The notes beneath the pieces were generated by a model that worked only from the letters and a program-made list of their open reading frames with translations, was not told the origin of the DNA and did no database searches. A stretch of DNA of 64,000 nucleotides from contig CAWHFX010000001.1 of assembly GCA_963828715.1 (NCBI GenBank), positions 186,001 to 250,000 on the forward strand, given 5' to 3'. Position numbers and translations under genes: made by a program. Source of the stretch: JAQGMV01 sp963828715 (GTDB lineage Bacteria > Pseudomonadota > Gammaproteobacteria > Burkholderiales > SG8-41). Numbering within the stretch: the stretch's first letter is position 1; each line of letters begins with the position of its first letter. Shown here piece after piece: positions 61,565 to 64,000 of the stretch.

Positions 61565-61604
61565 CCCCTCTCCCCGTCCTGGGGAGAGGGTAGGGTGAGG
61601 GGAA
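61565..61604. repeat. CCCCTCTCCCC-type palindromic repeat
   Basis: CCTCTCCCC-GTCCT-GGGGAGAGG is a perfect 9-bp hairpin of a type found in many bacterial intergenic regions. It lies just after the minus-strand SnoaL-like gene and may end its transcript. Confidence 0.6.
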
Positions 61605-61610
61605 ACAAGT

Positions 61611-62564
61611 TCAGGCTTCGAGTAGCAGATCCGGCTCTCCGATCTGCAGCAGGAGGCCGAGCTCGTCGCCGAATTCCCAGCGCTCCTTCCAATCGACACC
61701 GGCGAAGCGCGCGATCAGCATGCCCGAGAACCCGACACGTTTTCCCGTCGGCGCGATTCCGTACAGCGCGTTCGTGTGCGTGCCTTCGAAGTTGCATCGC
61801 GCCCAGACTTCTTCGCCTTCCGCGATCAGCACCTCGACCCGTGTTTTCAGGTCCGGAATCGCAGAGCGCAACGCCTGATCACCTGCGCCATTACGCGTAG
61901 CCCGTTCGTGCAGGTGCTGCAGGAGCCGGCGGGTCACGCGGCCGTACGTGCGGGACGAATCGTCGGCCGCGCCGGCACTGAGCGCACCCAGCACGGCGAG
62001 CTTGTTGCGATGCTCGCTGGAGTCCGTCTGTTGCGCGGCGAGGCGTTCCAGCATCGTGGCCGGATCTTCGCCGCCTTGCGGCAGCGCTGGCGCGATGCGC
62101 TTACCGTCCGCGCGCGGCGGCAGCTTTGCGCCGAGCTGCTGCAGTTTCCCGGCTTCGTCCATCATGAACCAGCCTTCGACCATCTGACCGTTGACGACAC
62201 GCAGGAACGCGCACTCGTATACATCGAGCTTGCGGTTGGTCGGTTCGATGCCGAAATACGCGCCCGTGTGCGTGGCGTTGATCCTGAACAGCAGGCCCAC
62301 GCGTTCGCCTTCCGCCACGATGCCTTCTATCACGTCGACGCGATCCGGAAGGGAAGTGCGCAGATACATGCCGGGATGAGCCCAGCCCTGGTCGCGTGCG
62401 TTCGCAGCCAGGTGAAAGCTGCCGCCTCGCGCACGATCGTAATTCGGAGCCAGCACTTCGCGCTCCACCGCCGGCATGTCCTTCGTGCCCTGCGATTTTT
62501 TGAACCGCAGCGCGACCGCCTTGTTTTTCTCGAGTAGATCCCTGCTCATGTCGTCCATGCTCAT
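61611..62564 (-). CDS. Double SnoaL-like (NTF2-fold) domain protein
   Basis: Protein of 317 residues from the ATG at 62564, which overlaps the stop of the receptor gene upstream (ATGA). First domain: LEKNKAVALRFKKSQG, VIEGIVAEGERVGLLFRINATHTG and VNGQMVEGWFMMDE. Second: RTYGRVTRRLLQHLHERA, VEVLIAEGEEVWARCNFEGTHT and WEFGDELGLLLQIG. Both show the SnoaL/ester-cyclase pattern of a cone-shaped barrel. It could be a cyclase, isomerase or binder; no catalytic pair is certain. Confidence 0.83.
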   Translation of the reverse strand: MSMDDMSRDLLEKNKAVALRFKKSQGTKDMPAVEREVLAPNYDRARGGSFHLAANARDQGWAHPGMYLRTSLPDRVDVIEGIVAEGERVGLLFRINATHTGAYFGIEPTNRKLDVYECAFLRVVNGQMVEGWFMMDEAGKLQQLGAKLPPRADGKRIAPALPQGGEDPATMLERLAAQQTDSSEHRNKLAVLGALSAGAADDSSRTYGRVTRRLLQHLHERATRNGAGDQALRSAIPDLKTRVEVLIAEGEEVWARCNFEGTHTNALYGIAPTGKRVGFSGMLIARFAGVDWKERWEFGDELGLLLQIGEPDLLLEA

Positions 62565-63538
62565 TCCGGCTTGATGCCTGCGACTTTCACGACTCTGGCG
62601 ATGCGCTCGTAGTCCGCTCGCACGAAGGCGCCGAATTCTTCGGGCGTTGCGCTGCCGAGCGGTTGCAGGCCCTGGTTCGCGAACTGCCGCTTCACGTCCG
62701 CATCCGCGAGAACTTTCTGGAGCGCGGCATGCGTGACATCGACGACATTGCGCGGCGTCGCGTGCGGCGCGAACACACCGTTCCAGGCGTTGTATTCGTA
62801 TCCGCGCACGCCGGCCTCCTGCAGCGTCGGCAATTCCGGCAGGACGGGCGAACGCTTCGCGGTCGAGACGGCCAGCGCTCTCAGCCGCCCGGCACGCACG
62901 TGCGTCACGACGGCTCCGGCCGGCACGATCGTCCACTGCGACTCGCCCGAGATGAGACTCGCTGCAACGGGCCCGCCGCCCTTGTAGGGTACATGAACCG
63001 TGTCGATGCCGGCGAGCGTCGTGAACAGAACGCCCGCAAGATGGCTCGACGAGCCGACACCGGCGGACGCCATGTTGAGCTTGCCGGGTTGCGCTTTGGC
63101 GAGCGCGATGAATTCCTGGACCGTTCGGGCGGAGAGGCCGGGATACACGACCATCACTGCTTCGGCGTTCACGATGAGCGATAGGGGCGAGAAATCGCGC
63201 AGCGGATCGTAAGGGAGGCTCCGTTGCGTGAAGCGCGCGGTGATCATCGTCGAGGGTGCCCCAACGGTGAGGGTATAGCCATCAGGCGCCGCGCGTGCGC
63301 CGGTTTCGGTGCCGATGATGCCGCCGGCGCCGCCGCGGTTATCCACGACCATGGGTTGTCCGAGCCGTTCCGCCCACCTCGGCGCGATGATGCGTACGAG
63401 CACGTCCATCGAGGCCCCTGCAGTCTGGGGCGTGATGAGACGGATCGGGCGCAGGGGGTAGGACTGCGCGGCTGCGCTCAGTATGCACAGCGATGCGACG
63501 GCGAACAGGCCTGCACGTGCGAGTTTTGCGTTGATCAC
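62561..63538 (-). CDS. Bug/TctC family solute receptor (9 of 9)
   Basis: Protein of 325 residues. The signal peptide FAVASLCILSAAAQ precedes SYPLRPIRLITPQTAGASMD. VVDNRGGAGGIIGTETGAR, AAPDGYTLTVG, HVPYKGGGPVAASLISGES and FAPHATPRNVVDVT are family blocks. It lies between an M20 peptidase (3 bases upstream) and the SnoaL-like gene (overlap), so the ligand may be an amide or peptide-like acid. Confidence 0.94.
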   Translation of the reverse strand: MINAKLARAGLFAVASLCILSAAAQSYPLRPIRLITPQTAGASMDVLVRIIAPRWAERLGQPMVVDNRGGAGGIIGTETGARAAPDGYTLTVGAPSTMITARFTQRSLPYDPLRDFSPLSLIVNAEAVMVVYPGLSARTVQEFIALAKAQPGKLNMASAGVGSSSHLAGVLFTTLAGIDTVHVPYKGGGPVAASLISGESQWTIVPAGAVVTHVRAGRLRALAVSTAKRSPVLPELPTLQEAGVRGYEYNAWNGVFAPHATPRNVVDVTHAALQKVLADADVKRQFANQGLQPLGSATPEEFGAFVRADYERIARVVKVAGIKPE

Positions 63539-63540
63539 GG

Positions 63541-64000
63541 TTACTTCGCCGGCACTGGCGCCTTGCCTTGGGAGATGTCCATCATCATGCGTGTCGTCAG
63601 GTAAAGGCGCGGCTCGATCGACGCGCTCACGATGTACTCGGCGTTCGTGGAATGCGCGCCGAAGCCGCGCAGCCCGAAGCCTTCCAGCACCGGGGCTTTC
63701 GTATCGAGCGCAGCGAACGCGGCATCCGTTCCGCCGCCGGTCGGCCGGTCGCGGACGGTGAGCTGCAGACCGATTTCCTCGTAGATCTTGCGCGCATGCG
63801 CTGCAAGTGCGCGCGAGGCGTCGGTCGCCTGAAGCGGCGGACGCCTGCGTTCGAACGACACTTCCACTTTGCTGCCCGGCAGTAGCTTCTTCGTGATGCG
63901 CTCGCGCAAGGTCTTCTCGATTACGTCCATGTCGGCTATTCGATCCACGCGGATATCGGCCTGCGCCGTCGCTTCCGGTGGAATCATGTTGCGGACGACG
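63541..64000 (-). CDS. M20 family metallopeptidase, C-terminal part (continues beyond window)
   Basis: About 153 residues of the C-terminus are visible. IPPEATAQADIRVDRIADMDVIE and PGSKVEVSFERRRPPLQATDAS belong to the lid and dimerisation domain; RPTGGGTDAAFAA contains the conserved aspartate region, and GFGAHSTNAEYI the C-terminal metal-binding histidine (usual GxxxHxxxE). The pattern fits glutamate carboxypeptidase (CPG2-like). The frame is open to base 64000, so the start lies outside the window. Confidence 0.88.
   Translation of the reverse strand, partial: VVRNMIPPEATAQADIRVDRIADMDVIEKTLRERITKKLLPGSKVEVSFERRRPPLQATDASRALAAHARKIYEEIGLQLTVRDRPTGGGTDAAFAALDTKAPVLEGFGLRGFGAHSTNAEYIVSASIEPRLYLTTRMMMDISQGKAPVPAK

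Overview
The window is high-GC DNA (about 65% in the lines I counted by hand) from a heterotrophic betaproteobacterium, most likely a Burkholderiales relative from soil or sediment. The main clue is the large number of secreted Bug/TctC solute-receptor genes: nine in 64 kb, one of them broken. CaiB/BaiF CoA-transferase, AlkK-type ligase, AtuA/DUF4387, MmgE/PrpD and Lin0512 genes also fit this lineage. I found no rRNA, tRNA, CRISPR array, phage or complete insertion sequence. I could not run any search, so family names rest on motifs and remembered family patterns.

Layout. 0-3.7 kb: PepSY/cytochrome b pair, an iron-regulated PiuC hydroxylase with a Fur-like box, a YfaY-type CinA protein and a GST. 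3.9-11.2 kb: Gfo/Idh/MocA oxidoreductase and a Bug receptor, then CoA-transferase, acyl-CoA dehydrogenase, acyl-CoA ligase and APH-like kinase, which look like an acyl-CoA catabolic operon. 11.6-14.9 kb: a minus-strand operon (Bug, PEP-mutase-like lyase, amidohydrolase) in which every gene is frameshifted. 15-22 kb: flavoprotein dehydrogenase, GntR regulator, LeuC/LeuD-type hydro-lyase, Bug receptor, MmgE/PrpD and methyltransferase, probably a polycarboxylate pathway controlled from a 12-bp palindrome. 23.3-27.3 kb: small proteins, a nicotinamidase remnant, nicotinate phosphoribosyltransferase, a diguanylate cyclase and a PAS fragment, accompanied by four FNR-type sites. 27.4-29.3 kb: AlaX editing protein followed by two carboxymuconolactone-decarboxylase/AhpD-like proteins.

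The most interesting object is the first of those two AhpD-like genes (27898-28524, minus). One in-frame TGA interrupts it exactly where the second redox cysteine of the C-x-x-C motif should be. A perfect 7-bp stem with a GGC loop begins 14 bases after the TGA. I propose a C-x-x-Sec selenoprotein. Its downstream paralogue, in identical register, has lost both redox residues.

29.4-43 kb: more carboxylate genes (three MmgE/PrpD, aldehyde dehydrogenase, MFS, PEP-mutase family, AtuA plus DUF4387, Bug receptors, HpcH/HpaI aldolase) with exonuclease III and small membrane proteins between them. 44-49 kb: a monohaem cytochrome, a YncE-like propeller, two Bug receptors and a truncated TDT transporter. 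49-57 kb: an SDR, a low-GC orphan metal-binding receptor, a 3-hydroxyisobutyrate-dehydrogenase-type enzyme, the only complete TctCAB transporter, a thioesterase and a 1-Cys peroxiredoxin. 58-64 kb: a large amidase with two Lin0512 proteins, a repeat-rich gap holding a small IS-derived element, a double SnoaL-like protein, a Bug receptor and the end of an M20 peptidase.

Single-base frameshifts cluster between 12 and 37 kb. Protein conservation resumes cleanly after each, so assembly error and recent gene decay both remain possible.
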